From: Roseobacter sp. HKCCD6576-2
GTDB taxonomy: Bacteria > Pseudomonadota > Alphaproteobacteria > Rhodobacterales > Rhodobacteraceae
Reading direction: 5' to 3'
DNA length: 64,000 nt
Assembly: GCF_013179285.1 (NCBI RefSeq)
Contig: NZ_WVNW01000001.1
Location: 310,001-374,000 of the forward strand
The notes beneath the pieces were generated by a model. That model was not told where the DNA came from. It saw only the letters and a program-made list of their open reading frames with translations, and did no database searches. The position numbers and the translations under genes were made by a program. Positions 34,169 through 43,984 of the stretch are shown one piece after another (the stretch's first letter is position 1; each line of letters begins with the position of its first letter).

Positions 34169-34711
34169 ATGTCCCGAATTGACGAAAGCAAAGAATTTCT
34201 GCCGGTCCGCATCGCGGTTCTGACGGTATCTGACACGCGCGGTTTGGCAGAAGACAAATCCGGCGATCTTTTGGTTCAGCGACTGACCGATGCGGGCCAC
34301 AAGCTCGCGGCGCGTCAAATCGTGCGTGATGAGCGACACCAGATCGCGGATCAACTGCGCGCCTGGTGCGCGGACCCAGAGATTGATGTGATTATCTCCA
34401 CTGGTGGAACCGGCCTCACGGGGCGCGATGTGACCGTGGAGGCCCATCGCGATGTCTATGAGAAAGAGATCGAAGCCTTCGGCACCGTGTTCACCATGGT
34501 CTCGATGCAGAAAATCGGCACCTCCGCCGTGCAATCTCGCGCGACGGGTGGTGTTGCCGATGGAACCTATCTGTTTGCTTTGCCCGGAAGCAGCGGGGCC
34601 TGCAAAGACGCGTGGGACGAGATTTTGCGCTGGCAGCTCGATTATCGGCACCGCCCCTGCAATTTCGTCGAAATTTTTCCACGTTTAGATGAACATAAGC
34701 GACGGAAGTAA
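34169..34711 (+). CDS. moaB: Molybdenum cofactor biosynthesis protein B
   Basis: 180 aa from the ATG at 34169, with GAGG 6 bases upstream; the longer frame from 34106 is not family-like. MoaB/MogA/CinA-type fold: IAVLTVSDTRGLAEDKSGD near the N-terminus, ISTGGTGLTGRDVTVEA and LFALPGSSGACKDAWDEIL. It acts in adenylylation of molybdopterin, or as a MogA-like protein. Separated from moaDE by 12 kb, so Moco genes are dispersed in this region. Confidence 0.92.
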   Translation: MSRIDESKEFLPVRIAVLTVSDTRGLAEDKSGDLLVQRLTDAGHKLAARQIVRDERHQIADQLRAWCADPEIDVIISTGGTGLTGRDVTVEAHRDVYEKEIEAFGTVFTMVSMQKIGTSAVQSRATGGVADGTYLFALPGSSGACKDAWDEILRWQLDYRHRPCNFVEIFPRLDEHKRRK

Positions 34712-34759
34712 GCGGCGGCTGCGTGCAAGCCTGCAAAGACCCGTGACTTGGACGTGATC

Positions 34760-34782
34760 GCCTCAGATACTACCTTTGAGGC
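34760..34782. terminator. Small hairpin between moaB and the efflux operon
   Basis: GCCTCA (34760-34765) pairs perfectly with TGAGGC (34777-34782) across an 11-base loop. There is no T-run, so it is at best a factor-dependent terminator or a leader hairpin of the efflux genes that start 26 bases later. Confidence 0.3.
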
Positions 34783-34807
34783 TCTTGGCACCGTGATAGG
34801 CACCTGA

Positions 34808-36268
34808 ATGCGATTTTTCCGACGCTCCGTTGTGGGCCTGTTCCTGATTTCTCTGACCGTGGGCCTGCTCGCCTGGGCCGGAAACACGGTCTATTCCGCG
34901 CTTCAATCGCGGTGGGCGGAGGAGGGACGCCCGGGGGCAGCGCGCGAGCGCGTGTTCACGGCAGAAGTCCGCAGCTTGGAGCCGCAGACGGCCACGCCTA
35001 TTCTCACGGCTTTTGGCGAGGTGCGCAGCCGCCGGGCCTTGGAGTTGCGCGCCCCGGCCCAGGGTCTGGTGGTTGAACTGGCTGACGGGTTTGAGGATGG
35101 CGGCGCGGTGGAGGCCGGGCAGCTCTTGCTCCGCATCGACCCTGCCGAGGCGCAATCGGCCCGCGACACCGCCGCCGCCGATATGCGCGAAGCCGAAGCA
35201 GAGCTGCGCGATGCCATCCGAGCATTGGATTTAGCTCAGGAGGATGTGACCGCCGCGCAAACCCAGGCAGAGCTGCGCGCGCGCGCTTTGGTCCGGCAGC
35301 AAGACCTCGCAGAACGCGGGGTGGGCAGCGCCGCCGCGGTCGAGACGGCGGAACTGGCCGCCGCCACCGCGGATCAAGCCGTTTTGTCCCGCCGTCAGGC
35401 CCTTGCGCAGGCCGAGGCACGGGTGGATCAAGCCGGCACCGCGATTGACCGGCGGCGGATCAGCCTGACCGAAGCGGACCGGGTTTTGGCCGAAACCGAA
35501 TTGCGCGCCGGGTTCTCCGGCGTTCTGGCAGAGGTCAATGTGGTCGCGGGCCGTTTGGTCAATCGCAACGAACAAATCGCGCGGTTGATTGATCCCGAAA
35601 GACTCGAAGTCGCGTTCCGGGTTTCGACGACGCAATATTCCCGCCTGTTGGATGATGACGGGCAGCTGCCCAGGCTGCCCGTGACGGTTGTGCTTGATGT
35701 GTTTGGCCTTGATGTCACCGCACCGGCTGTCCTGACCCGCGAGAGCGGCGCGGTTGAAGAGGGGCAATCGGGCCGTCTGCTCTTTGCACAGCTGCAGGAA
35801 GTCCGTGGGTTTCGCACCGGCGATTTCGTGACCGTGCAGCTTGAGGAAGCGCCGTTGGACAATGTCGCCCTTCTGCCCGCGACTGCGGTGGATGGCGACA
35901 ATCGCGTCTTGGTCCTGGGTGCGGAGGACCGGCTGGAAGAGGCGCAGGTGACCTTGCTCCGGCGGCAGGGCGACGATGTGATCATCCGCGCGCCGCCGCT
36001 CCATGGTCGAGAGGTCGTTTTGGCCCGGACGCCAGTTCTGGGCGCGGGCATTCGGATCAACCCGCTGCGGCCGACCGAAGGTGGTGAGGCCGAAACAGCG
36101 CCGGAGACCGTCGCGCTTGATCCGGATCGCCGCGCCCGATTGATTGCCTATGTCGAAAGCAACGCCTTCATCCCTGCGGATGTGAAAGAGCGGATGCTGC
36201 GGCAGTTGAACCAAGACGAGGTGCCGGCCCGCATGGTGGCGCGTATCGAAGCGCGGATGGGGAGCTAG
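34808..36268 (+). CDS. RND efflux periplasmic adaptor subunit (HlyD/MFP family)
   Basis: 486 aa. A signal-anchor helix (VVGLFLISLTVGLLAWAG, ~residues 8-25) is followed by a lipoyl-like half (LRAPAQGLVVELADGFEDGG), a long helical hairpin (~115-230, rich in Ala/Glu with AQAEARVDQAGTAI), the second lipoyl half (ETELRAGFSGVLAEVNVVAGRLVNRNEQIARL in parts), then beta-barrel and membrane-proximal domains. It bridges the RND pump to an outer-membrane channel, which is not encoded nearby. Four bases separate it from the pump gene. Confidence 0.92.
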   Translation: MRFFRRSVVGLFLISLTVGLLAWAGNTVYSALQSRWAEEGRPGAARERVFTAEVRSLEPQTATPILTAFGEVRSRRALELRAPAQGLVVELADGFEDGGAVEAGQLLLRIDPAEAQSARDTAAADMREAEAELRDAIRALDLAQEDVTAAQTQAELRARALVRQQDLAERGVGSAAAVETAELAAATADQAVLSRRQALAQAEARVDQAGTAIDRRRISLTEADRVLAETELRAGFSGVLAEVNVVAGRLVNRNEQIARLIDPERLEVAFRVSTTQYSRLLDDDGQLPRLPVTVVLDVFGLDVTAPAVLTRESGAVEEGQSGRLLFAQLQEVRGFRTGDFVTVQLEEAPLDNVALLPATAVDGDNRVLVLGAEDRLEEAQVTLLRRQGDDVIIRAPPLHGREVVLARTPVLGAGIRINPLRPTEGGEAETAPETVALDPDRRARLIAYVESNAFIPADVKERMLRQLNQDEVPARMVARIEARMGS

Positions 36269-36271
36269 CGC

Positions 36272-39200
36272 ATGCGGCAGCTTCCGGCCAGCACGGGCGG
36301 TGTCCTGTCATACTTCACCCGGCACCGGACGGCGGCAAACCTGCTGCTTGTCACCCTGATTGTGTTGGGGCTCTCCGCCTTCCCAAACATGCGGGCGCAA
36401 TTCTTTCCTGATGTCGTGGTCGACAATGTGACGGTCACGGTCACCTGGGACGGCGCAGGCGCCGAAGATGTGGACGAAGCAATCGTCGCGGTGATGGAGC
36501 CGCGTTTGTTGGTCGTCGAAGGCGTCACCGAATCGAGCTCCACCGCGCGGGAGGGCAGCGCGACGATCCGGCTGGAGTTTGAACCCAGTTGGGATATGGG
36601 CCGCGCGGCGGATGATGTGCAGGCGGCTGTCGATACGATCTCCGATTTGCCAGAGGATGCCGATGACCCGTCGGTCCGCCGTGGGGCCTGGCGCGACCGG
36701 GTGACCGATGTGGTGATCACCGGGCCGGTGGGTGTCGAGCAGATCGGGCGCTTCGCCGACGAATTTGTCGCGCGCCTCTTTGCCGAAGGCGTGACCCGCT
36801 CCACTATTCGCGGCGTGGCCGCGCCCGAGACAATTGTCGAAGTGCCGTCTGCGTCGCTGATCCGTCACGATATCTCGATGTCCGAGATTGCGGCCGCGAT
36901 TGCCGCCGAGGCTGATACGGCCCCGGCTGGCGATGTGGATAGCGCCAATGCCCGCGTCCGCACCGGGACCGCCCGGCGCAGCGCCGAAGAGATTGCGGGG
37001 ATCGTGCTCAGGACCAACGCTGATGGGTCGACGCTGACAATCGGCGAGTTGGCGCAAGTCAGGACCGAAGGCGTGGACCGGGAACGCGCCTATTTCGTTG
37101 GAGAAGACCCGGCGATTTCGGTGCGCGTGGACCGGACCGATCAGGGCGACGCGATTGGCATTCAGGAAACCGTGCAAGCGGTGGCCGAGGAGATGCAGTT
37201 GACCTTGCCCGAAGGCGTGGCGATTGAGTTGATCCGCACCCGGGCGGAGTCGATCTCGGCGCGTCTAAACATCCTGCTCGATAATGGTCTGCTCGGCCTT
37301 GGCCTAGTCGTCCTGCTCCTCTTCTTATTCCTCAATGCGCGCACGGCCTTCTGGGTCGCCGCCGGTATCCCCGTGGCGATGTTGGCCGCGATTGCGCTGA
37401 TGTATGTGTCGGGTCTAACGCTCAACATGATATCGCTCTTTGCGCTGATCATCACGCTCGGGATCGTGGTGGATGACGCCATTGTGGTGGGCGAGCATGC
37501 GGATTTTCGGGCCCGAACCCTGGGAGAGCCACCCGCTGTTGCCGCCGAAAACGCGGCCCGACGGATGGCGGCGCCGGTTTTCTCCGCGACCCTAACAACG
37601 ATCCTCGCCTTTGCCGGATTGGTGGCCATCGGCGGGCGGTTTGGCGAGTTGATTGCCGATATTCCCTTCACGGTGATTGTGGTGCTCGCCGCCAGCCTCG
37701 TTGAATGCTTCTTGATCCTGCCCAATCACATGGCCCATGCGCTTGCACATTCCGCGAAAGAGCATTGGTATGATTGGCCCTCACGACAGGTGAACAAGGG
37801 GTTTGAGTGGGTCCGCGACCGGCTGTTCCGCCCGGCGATGGGATGGGTGATCAAGGCGCGTTATCCGGTGGTCGCGGCAGTGATCCTGGTGCTGGCAAGC
37901 CAGATCGCCGTGTTCATACGCGGCGATGTCAACTGGCGTTTCTTCAACGCGCCAGAACTGTCCAGCGTCTCAGGCAATTTTGCGATGTTGGATGGGGCCA
38001 GCCGCGACGACAGTTTCGCGATGATGCGCGAGATGCAGCGCGCCGCCGACACTGTAGCGGCGCGTTATGAGGAAGAATACGGCGCGAACCCGCTGCTTTA
38101 CGTGTTGTCCGAGGTTGGCGGCACAACCGGGCGTGGCTTGGCGGCGGCGGATAACAAAGACGCTGATCTTCTGGGCTCCATTGCGATTGAACTGATCGAT
38201 GCCGATCTTCGGCCCTATTCCTCCTTCCAGTTTGTTGCCGATTTGCAGGACGAAGTGCGGCAATTGCCGCTGACCGAGGCGGTTTCGTTTCGTGGCTGGC
38301 GAGGCGGGCCAGGCGGGGATGCGCTGGATGTGCAGCTTTTCGGGGCCGAAACCGATGTGCTGAAAGCTGCCGCCGAAGCGGTGAAAACGGCGCTGATCGG
38401 CTTCCCCGAAGTCTCGGCCCTGGAAGACAGCTTGGCGTATGACCGCGAAGAGCTCAGCCTTGAATTAACACCGCAAGGCCAGGCGCTTGGCTTCGAGATT
38501 GGCGAGTTGGGCCGCGTGTTGCGCAATCGATTAGGGGGGATTGAGGCGGCCACTTATCCTTCCGGCATTCGCACCGGTGCGATCCGGGTGGAACTGCCTG
38601 AGGGTGAACTGACAGCGGATTTCCTCGATCGAACGTTGCTCCGCGCCTCAAGCGGCGAATATGTGCCGCTGGCCGATATCGTCAGTGTCAGTGCACGAAC
38701 CGGGTTTTCCACCATTAATCGCGAGAATGGGCTGCGGATTGTATCGGTCACCGGCGATCTGTCCGAAGATGACCCGGCCCAGGCCGAGGCGATCATGACC
38801 GAGCTGCGCGAGGTGATCCTGCCGCAAATCGAGGCGGATTTCGGCGTTGGCTGGCTTCTGTCCGGTCTCGCCGAACAAGAGCGAGATTTCCTGAACGATG
38901 CGTTGCTTGGGTTCGCGCTCTGCCTGATCGGGATTTACCTGGTTCTGGCCTGGATCTTTGCGAGTTGGGCCCGGCCCGTCGTTGTGATGGCGATCATTCC
39001 CTTTGGCCTGATCGGGACGATTTACGGACATAACGTTTGGGATATTCCGATGAGTATGTTCACGGTTGTGGGCCTGATCGGGATGACCGGGATCATCATC
39101 AACGATTCCATCGTTTTGGTGACCACAGTGGATGAATATGCCGAAGAACGCGGCCTGATCCCGGCAATCATCGATGGCGCGACGGACCGGCTCCGGCCAG

Positions 39201-39667
39201 TGCTTCTCACGACGCTCACGACGGTTTTGGGCTTGGCGCCGCTTCTCTTCGAGGGCTCGCAACAGGCACAGTTCCTGAAGCCCACGGTGATCACGCTGGT
39301 TTATGGCCTTGGTTTTGGCCTGATCGTGGTCTTGCTGGTGGTCCCGGCGATCCTGGCGATGCAGCAAGACGTGGGCAAACGGATGCGGGCGTTCCGGCGT
39401 GTGGTGCGCGGCTCTGGCCGCATCCCGGTGGCGAGCGCGTCGCTTGTTGGACTCACTGTGGCGGTCGCGTTGCTCTTTGCGGGCACGTTGGGGGCGCTCA
39501 TCATCACTGGCGAAGTGGCTGCACCATTGGCGGCTATGGTGCCACTTGGCGCCAACATGGCGATGGGCGCTTTGATCGTTTTCGTCTTGGGGACAGCGCT
39601 TTTGTGCCTTGTCGCCTGGCTGGCGGCCGTCCTGGTCCATATCATGGCCAGCCGACGGCAAGCCTGA
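36272..39667 (+). CDS. RND-superfamily efflux permease with C-terminal extension
   Basis: 1131 aa; typical AcrB/MexF-type pumps are about 1020-1050. Landmarks: TM1 near residue 30 (LLLVTLIVLGLSAFP), the proton-relay TM4 with LGIVVDDAIVVGEHADFRAR (Asp ~400-401), IPFTVIVVLAASLVECFLILP, and TM10-12 with VVGLIGMTGIIINDSIVLV. Residues ~1055-1131 add two further hydrophobic helices not usual in the family. It should expel drugs, lipids or other hydrophobic compounds using the proton gradient. Its stop touches the convergent DsbD-like gene. Confidence 0.94.
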   Translation: MRQLPASTGGVLSYFTRHRTAANLLLVTLIVLGLSAFPNMRAQFFPDVVVDNVTVTVTWDGAGAEDVDEAIVAVMEPRLLVVEGVTESSSTAREGSATIRLEFEPSWDMGRAADDVQAAVDTISDLPEDADDPSVRRGAWRDRVTDVVITGPVGVEQIGRFADEFVARLFAEGVTRSTIRGVAAPETIVEVPSASLIRHDISMSEIAAAIAAEADTAPAGDVDSANARVRTGTARRSAEEIAGIVLRTNADGSTLTIGELAQVRTEGVDRERAYFVGEDPAISVRVDRTDQGDAIGIQETVQAVAEEMQLTLPEGVAIELIRTRAESISARLNILLDNGLLGLGLVVLLLFLFLNARTAFWVAAGIPVAMLAAIALMYVSGLTLNMISLFALIITLGIVVDDAIVVGEHADFRARTLGEPPAVAAENAARRMAAPVFSATLTTILAFAGLVAIGGRFGELIADIPFTVIVVLAASLVECFLILPNHMAHALAHSAKEHWYDWPSRQVNKGFEWVRDRLFRPAMGWVIKARYPVVAAVILVLASQIAVFIRGDVNWRFFNAPELSSVSGNFAMLDGASRDDSFAMMREMQRAADTVAARYEEEYGANPLLYVLSEVGGTTGRGLAAADNKDADLLGSIAIELIDADLRPYSSFQFVADLQDEVRQLPLTEAVSFRGWRGGPGGDALDVQLFGAETDVLKAAAEAVKTALIGFPEVSALEDSLAYDREELSLELTPQGQALGFEIGELGRVLRNRLGGIEAATYPSGIRTGAIRVELPEGELTADFLDRTLLRASSGEYVPLADIVSVSARTGFSTINRENGLRIVSVTGDLSEDDPAQAEAIMTELREVILPQIEADFGVGWLLSGLAEQERDFLNDALLGFALCLIGIYLVLAWIFASWARPVVVMAIIPFGLIGTIYGHNVWDIPMSMFTVVGLIGMTGIIINDSIVLVTTVDEYAEERGLIPAIIDGATDRLRPVLLTTLTTVLGLAPLLFEGSQQAQFLKPTVITLVYGLGFGLIVVLLVVPAILAMQQDVGKRMRAFRRVVRGSGRIPVASASLVGLTVAVALLFAGTLGALIITGEVAAPLAAMVPLGANMAMGALIVFVLGTALLCLVAWLAAVLVHIMASRRQA

Positions 39668-40498
39668 TCAGCCGGTACAGCCCTGCAGCTCAACGGCCAT
39701 ACGGGTGCCCAACACGGTGATCCGAAGATCGGACCGGTCCATTGCAAACGGTCCAGCATCGGGCGGCACCACATCGGCGACGGCTGTGACCAGATCGCCG
39801 TCACGATGCGACGAGGTTTCGGAAATCCAAATCCCGGGATCGGAGAGTTCGAAGACAACCGTCTCATCATTGCCAACGGACGGCACCCGCATCTGCGCCT
39901 CGACCCTCAGCCCGTCCGAGATCGGGGTGATCTGGCATGTCGCGCTGCCCGCACCTGCCTCCGCACGGGTCAAGGGCCGATCCGCCAGAGCCGCGGCAAT
40001 CGATGGATCACGGTTACCTTCCGGTGGCAGGAGCCCGTCTAAATCCAATGTCACGGGCATACACACATCCAGACACACGCCCAGATCAAGCCGCCCATCA
40101 ACCTCGACCGCGCCATCGTCGGAGAGGGACAATTCAACAGGCAGGATCACGTCGTCGCGATAGCCGATGCTGCGCATGCCATTGGTGAAAAACACTTCCG
40201 GTCTAGGCCAGTGAATTTGTAAACCCTCGACACTGCTCGATGGATCGAGCCTGAGCCGAGGTGGGATGCCACCTTCGCCGGGCGCGCGCCAATAGGTCTT
40301 CCAACCGGGCGCCATGGTGATCTGAATCGCAGCCATATGACGCCCATCGTCGGTTCGCCACCCTTCCAGCAGACGCACCTGCACCACATCATCAGCGCTC
40401 CGCCCCTCAAACTGCGCTGACGCGGGCGTTGAGACGGCCAACGGAACGGCGGCCAGGGCCGCTCCGGCCAAGGCGGAGAAGAAAGATCGATTCGTCAT
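39668..40498 (-). CDS. DsbD N-terminal-domain-like periplasmic protein
   Basis: 276 aa from the ATG at 40498. The signal peptide is SFFSALAGAALAAVPLAVS then STPASAQ. The mature part has the DsbD-alpha pattern: VQVRLLEGWRTDDGRHMAAIQITMAPGWKTYWRAPGEGGIPP in segments, and GVCLDVCMPVTLDL, with Cys-x3-Cys in place of the reactive pair. It may receive or deliver electrons in periplasmic thiol chemistry, though no DsbD membrane domain is present. The gene is convergent with the RND pump with no spacer (TGATCA). Confidence 0.85.
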   Translation of the reverse strand: MTNRSFFSALAGAALAAVPLAVSTPASAQFEGRSADDVVQVRLLEGWRTDDGRHMAAIQITMAPGWKTYWRAPGEGGIPPRLRLDPSSSVEGLQIHWPRPEVFFTNGMRSIGYRDDVILPVELSLSDDGAVEVDGRLDLGVCLDVCMPVTLDLDGLLPPEGNRDPSIAAALADRPLTRAEAGAGSATCQITPISDGLRVEAQMRVPSVGNDETVVFELSDPGIWISETSSHRDGDLVTAVADVVPPDAGPFAMDRSDLRITVLGTRMAVELQGCTG

Positions 40499-40613
40499 AC
40501 GGTCTGACCTATGCAGTTGCGCCTGAAATGCAAAATCACGTTTAAGCGAATGATCGCTGCCCTGCGGCAAAACCGGGCTTGAACCGGGCGTCCTTCGGCC
40601 ACATGCTGACCCC

Positions 40614-41204
40614 ATGACCATTGAAACCGTGCCCAGTGACCTGACCGGCCAGTTGTTGATCGCCATGCCGGGGATGGGCGACCCCCGATTTCATGGCAGC
40701 GTTGTGTTTCTCTGCGCCCATTCCGAGAGCGGCACGATGGGGCTGATCGTCAACAAGCAGATCACCGAGTTGAGTTTCGCCGAGATGCTGGCGCAGTTGG
40801 AAATCCCCAGTGCCGCGCCGCCGGATTTCCCGATTTGCTTTGGCGGCCCCGTCGAAACCGGGCGCGGATTTGTCCTGCACTCGGCGGAATATGCACCGCG
40901 CACCCGCGATGCGGCAGAGGATGGAACGCTCCGGGTCGATACACGGTTTTCGATGACGGCCACGCTGGATGTGTTGCGCGACATGGCCGAGGATAAAGGG
41001 CCGAAACAGGCCTTGTTGGCGCTTGGTTATGCGGGCTGGGGCCCTGGGCAATTGGAAAGTGAGATCCAGCGCAACGGGTGGCTGACCTGTGACGCATCGC
41101 CGACACTGGTTTTCGGCCAACGGATGGATGGGAAATGGGAGGCGGCCTTGGCGAGCCTTGGCGTCGACCCCTTGATGTTGTCATCTGAGGCCGGGCACGC
41201 CTAA
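40614..41204 (+). CDS. YqgE/AlgH family protein
   Basis: 196 aa. Typical family segments: LTGQLLIAMPGMGDPRFHGSVVFLCAHSESGTMGLIVNK in parts (residues ~6-48), CFGGPVETGRGFVLHS and LALGYAGWGPGQLESEIQRNGWL. The biochemical role of YqgE is not established. It ends four bases inside the convergent tsaC gene. Confidence 0.94.
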   Translation: MTIETVPSDLTGQLLIAMPGMGDPRFHGSVVFLCAHSESGTMGLIVNKQITELSFAEMLAQLEIPSAAPPDFPICFGGPVETGRGFVLHSAEYAPRTRDAAEDGTLRVDTRFSMTATLDVLRDMAEDKGPKQALLALGYAGWGPGQLESEIQRNGWLTCDASPTLVFGQRMDGKWEAALASLGVDPLMLSSEAGHA

Positions 41205-42160
41205 GGCGCGGCAGCCCTGCGCAGCCGGTCGTTGATGGCGCGGCCGAGGCCGGTTTCCGGCACGGGGGCGACATGGATTACGGTTTTGCCTTGAGTTCGG
41301 GCCAAGGCGTCGGCCTCATGTAAGACGCGGAACAGCGCGGCGGCCGCCTCGACCAGATCACCGGACTCCGACAGGGCAAGATCGCCGCCCTCCGCTTCAG
41401 TGAAGCCAACCCGGACGGCAGACATGTCATCAAGCGGTGCGTTCAACTGCATCGGAACGGATGGCGCGTAGTGGCGGCTCAACTGTCCCGGTGCTTCGAT
41501 CCGCCCTGGGGTCGTGTCGGTGATGAGCGGCCCGGTCAGAGGTTCGATCGCTTCCCGAGGCAAGCCGCCCTCGCGTAAGAGGCGGGTGCCGGCATCGCTT
41601 GGAGCTAAGATCGTGGATTCGAGGCCGACCGCGCAGGGTCCCGCATCCAAAACGGCCGCGACACGATCGCCCAACCCGTCAATCACATGCGTTGCTGTCG
41701 TCGGGCTGATCTGACCCGAGGGATTGGCGGAAGGCGCCGCAATCGGGCCGTCAAACGCCGTCAAAACGGCGCGTGCGGTCGGGTGGGCCGGCAAGCGGAT
41801 CGCCACGGTGTCGAGCGCCGCTGTCACCAGGGGCGAGAGTCCATGATCCGGTTTGAGCGGCAGCACAAGCGTCATCGGGCCGGGCCAGAACGCCTGCGCC
41901 AGATCCCGCGCGCTGTTCGACAGTTCGGCGATTTCTGCCACCGCGTCCAATCCGGGCAGATGCACGATCAACGGGTTGAAGCGTGGCCGCCCCTTTGCCT
42001 CAAAAATCCGGGCGCAAGCCGTATCATTGCGCGCATCACCGGCCAGCCCATAGACCGTCTCCGTCGGGATCGCGACGAGTGCCCCTTGCGTCAGCAAAGC
42101 AGCGGCGCGGGCGATTCCCTCGCTATCTTCTAGAAGAATTTCGGGCTGGCTTTGCGGCAT
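41201..42160 (-). CDS. tsaC: L-threonylcarbamoyladenylate synthase (Sua5/TsaC type)
   Basis: 319 aa, the longer Sua5 form with a C-terminal extension domain. The YrdC core has GALVAIPTETVYGLAGDA, FEAKGRPRFNPLIVHLPG (the KxR...SxN-type site) and APSANPSGQISPTTA. The C-terminal ~110 residues include PGQLSRHYAPSVPMQL, the Sua5 linker motif. It makes the threonylcarbamoyl-AMP used for t6A in tRNA reading ANN codons. Convergent with yqgE. Confidence 0.95.
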   Translation of the reverse strand: MPQSQPEILLEDSEGIARAAALLTQGALVAIPTETVYGLAGDARNDTACARIFEAKGRPRFNPLIVHLPGLDAVAEIAELSNSARDLAQAFWPGPMTLVLPLKPDHGLSPLVTAALDTVAIRLPAHPTARAVLTAFDGPIAAPSANPSGQISPTTATHVIDGLGDRVAAVLDAGPCAVGLESTILAPSDAGTRLLREGGLPREAIEPLTGPLITDTTPGRIEAPGQLSRHYAPSVPMQLNAPLDDMSAVRVGFTEAEGGDLALSESGDLVEAAAALFRVLHEADALARTQGKTVIHVAPVPETGLGRAINDRLRRAAAP

Positions 42161-42289
42161 CTGTGACGTAACGTATCGGTTGAAGGGAGCGGTGCTGGTT
42201 TCCTAGCTACCGCGAAAGACAAGGCCGTCGGGACATATCGTGCCCTGCCCGTCGGCGCAACGCAGCCTCTCGACCAGGAGAATATGCCT

Positions 42290-43984
42290 ATGTCCTATCG
42301 TGCCCCAGTCTCTGAGTTTGAGTTTCTGATGAGCCATGTCGTCGGCATGGATCGCGTCGCCGCCACCGACCGCTTTGCCGAGGCCACGCCCGACACGGTC
42401 CACGCGGTTTTGAGGGAGGCTGGCAAAATGGCCGAGGAAGTCCTGGCACCGCTGAACCGCGCCGGAGACCTGACGCCCGCGCGGCTGGAAAACGGCGTCG
42501 TGCGCACCTCGCCCGGGTTTGCCGACGGCTATCGCGCGATTGCCGAGGGCGGCTATGTCGCGATCTCGGCCGACCCGGAATATGGCGGTTTGGGCCTGCC
42601 GATGTCGGTGACGACCGCGATCAACGAGATGATTGCTTCGGCCTGTTTGTCGTTGCAGTTGAACCCGCTGATGACGCAAGGCCAGATCGAGGCGCTGGAG
42701 AACCACGCCAGTGATGAGATCAAGGCGCTGTACCTGCCGAAGCTCGTTTCGGGAGAATGGACCGGCACGATGAACCTGACCGAACCGCAAGCCGGATCGG
42801 ATGTGGGCGCACTGCGCAGCAAGGCGGAGCCGAATGGCGATGGCACCTATGCGGTGACAGGGCAGAAGATTTACATCTCTTGGGGGGACAATGATTTCAC
42901 CGAGAATGTGTGTCACCTGGTCCTCGCGCGTCTTCCCGATGGTGGGCCGGGGACAAAGGGGATCAGCCTATTCTTGGTGCCGCGCGACCTGCCGACTGAA
43001 GGTGGCGGGGCTGGCGTGCGGAACAGTCTCAAAGTGGTGAGCCTTGAGCATAAGCTTGGCTTGCACGGCTCCCCCACGGCGGTAATGCAATATGATGGCG
43101 CCACCGGCTGGTTGGTCGGGGAGGCGCATCAGGGCATGGCGGCGATGTTCACAATGATGAACAACGCGCGTCTCGGTGTGGGCGTACAAGGCGTAGGGGT
43201 TGCCGAGGCCGCCTATCAACACGCGCTGTCTTATGCGATGGAGCGTAAGCAAGGCCGCAGCCCCGAGGCGGGCACCGAGACGATCCTGGGCCACGCCGAT
43301 GTGCGCCGCATGTTGACCGCGATGAAGGCCGAGACCTTCGCCGCCCGGGCATTGACCCTTGACCTGGCGGTGGCGATCGATCTGGCCCATGCGACAGGCG
43401 ATGCCGAGATGGCGGCGCGCGCGGCCTTCCTGACGCCGATTTGCAAGGCCTATGGCACCGATACCGGGATCGCGGTTGCCGATGCGGGCGTTCAGGTCCA
43501 TGGCGGCATGGGTTTCATTGAAGAAACGGGCGCGGCGCAATATCTGCGCGATGTACGGGTGACGGCGATTTACGAAGGCACCAACGGTATCCAGTCGATG
43601 GATTTGGTGGGTCGGAAAATGATGGATGGCGGGGCCGAGGCGCGGCTGATCTTGGATGAAATCGCGGAGACGGCGGCGGCCAGCGAGATGGGCGGCGCGC
43701 TGACTGAGGCCGTCGTTGCGTTGCGCGCCGCGACTGAGAGCCTGGTCGAGATGGAGATGAACGACCGCTTTGCCGGATCGGTGCCGTATCTGCGCGCCTT
43801 CGCCTTGGCGCTTGGTGGGCACTACCATCTGAAAGCCGCGATGGCCGACCCTGATGGACCACGCGCGCGGCTGGCGGCGAGTTTCCTGAACCGGCAATTG
43901 CCCGAACTCTATGGGCTTCTGGCGCAAGTTCGGCTTGGCGCGGCAGATCTCTATGCGCTCAGCGACGACGATCTCGTCGCGTGA
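42290..43984 (+). CDS. Acyl-CoA dehydrogenase with C-terminal extension (DmdC-like)
   Basis: 564 aa from the ATG at 42290, 9 bases after AGGAG; an ATG at 42284 is only 3 bases away from it. The N-terminal SYRAPVSEFEFLM and the ~560-aa length with an added C-terminal domain fit the 3-methylmercaptopropionyl-CoA dehydrogenase-like group rather than short ACADs. FAD/substrate motifs: MNLTEPQAGSDVGALRSKA, YISWGDND, VQVHGGMGFIEETGAAQYLRD and YEGTNGIQSMDLVGRK. A role in DMSP demethylation is possible but not proven by sequence alone. Coupled to the MBL gene by a GTGA overlap. Confidence 0.9.
   Translation: MSYRAPVSEFEFLMSHVVGMDRVAATDRFAEATPDTVHAVLREAGKMAEEVLAPLNRAGDLTPARLENGVVRTSPGFADGYRAIAEGGYVAISADPEYGGLGLPMSVTTAINEMIASACLSLQLNPLMTQGQIEALENHASDEIKALYLPKLVSGEWTGTMNLTEPQAGSDVGALRSKAEPNGDGTYAVTGQKIYISWGDNDFTENVCHLVLARLPDGGPGTKGISLFLVPRDLPTEGGGAGVRNSLKVVSLEHKLGLHGSPTAVMQYDGATGWLVGEAHQGMAAMFTMMNNARLGVGVQGVGVAEAAYQHALSYAMERKQGRSPEAGTETILGHADVRRMLTAMKAETFAARALTLDLAVAIDLAHATGDAEMAARAAFLTPICKAYGTDTGIAVADAGVQVHGGMGFIEETGAAQYLRDVRVTAIYEGTNGIQSMDLVGRKMMDGGAEARLILDEIAETAAASEMGGALTEAVVALRAATESLVEMEMNDRFAGSVPYLRAFALALGGHYHLKAAMADPDGPRARLAASFLNRQLPELYGLLAQVRLGAADLYALSDDDLVA

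Noticed and set aside
38648-39661. 337-codon open frame antisense to the RND pump
   Set aside because: Composition is His/Arg/Gln-rich as expected from the antisense of membrane-protein codons; the pump on the plus strand is complete.
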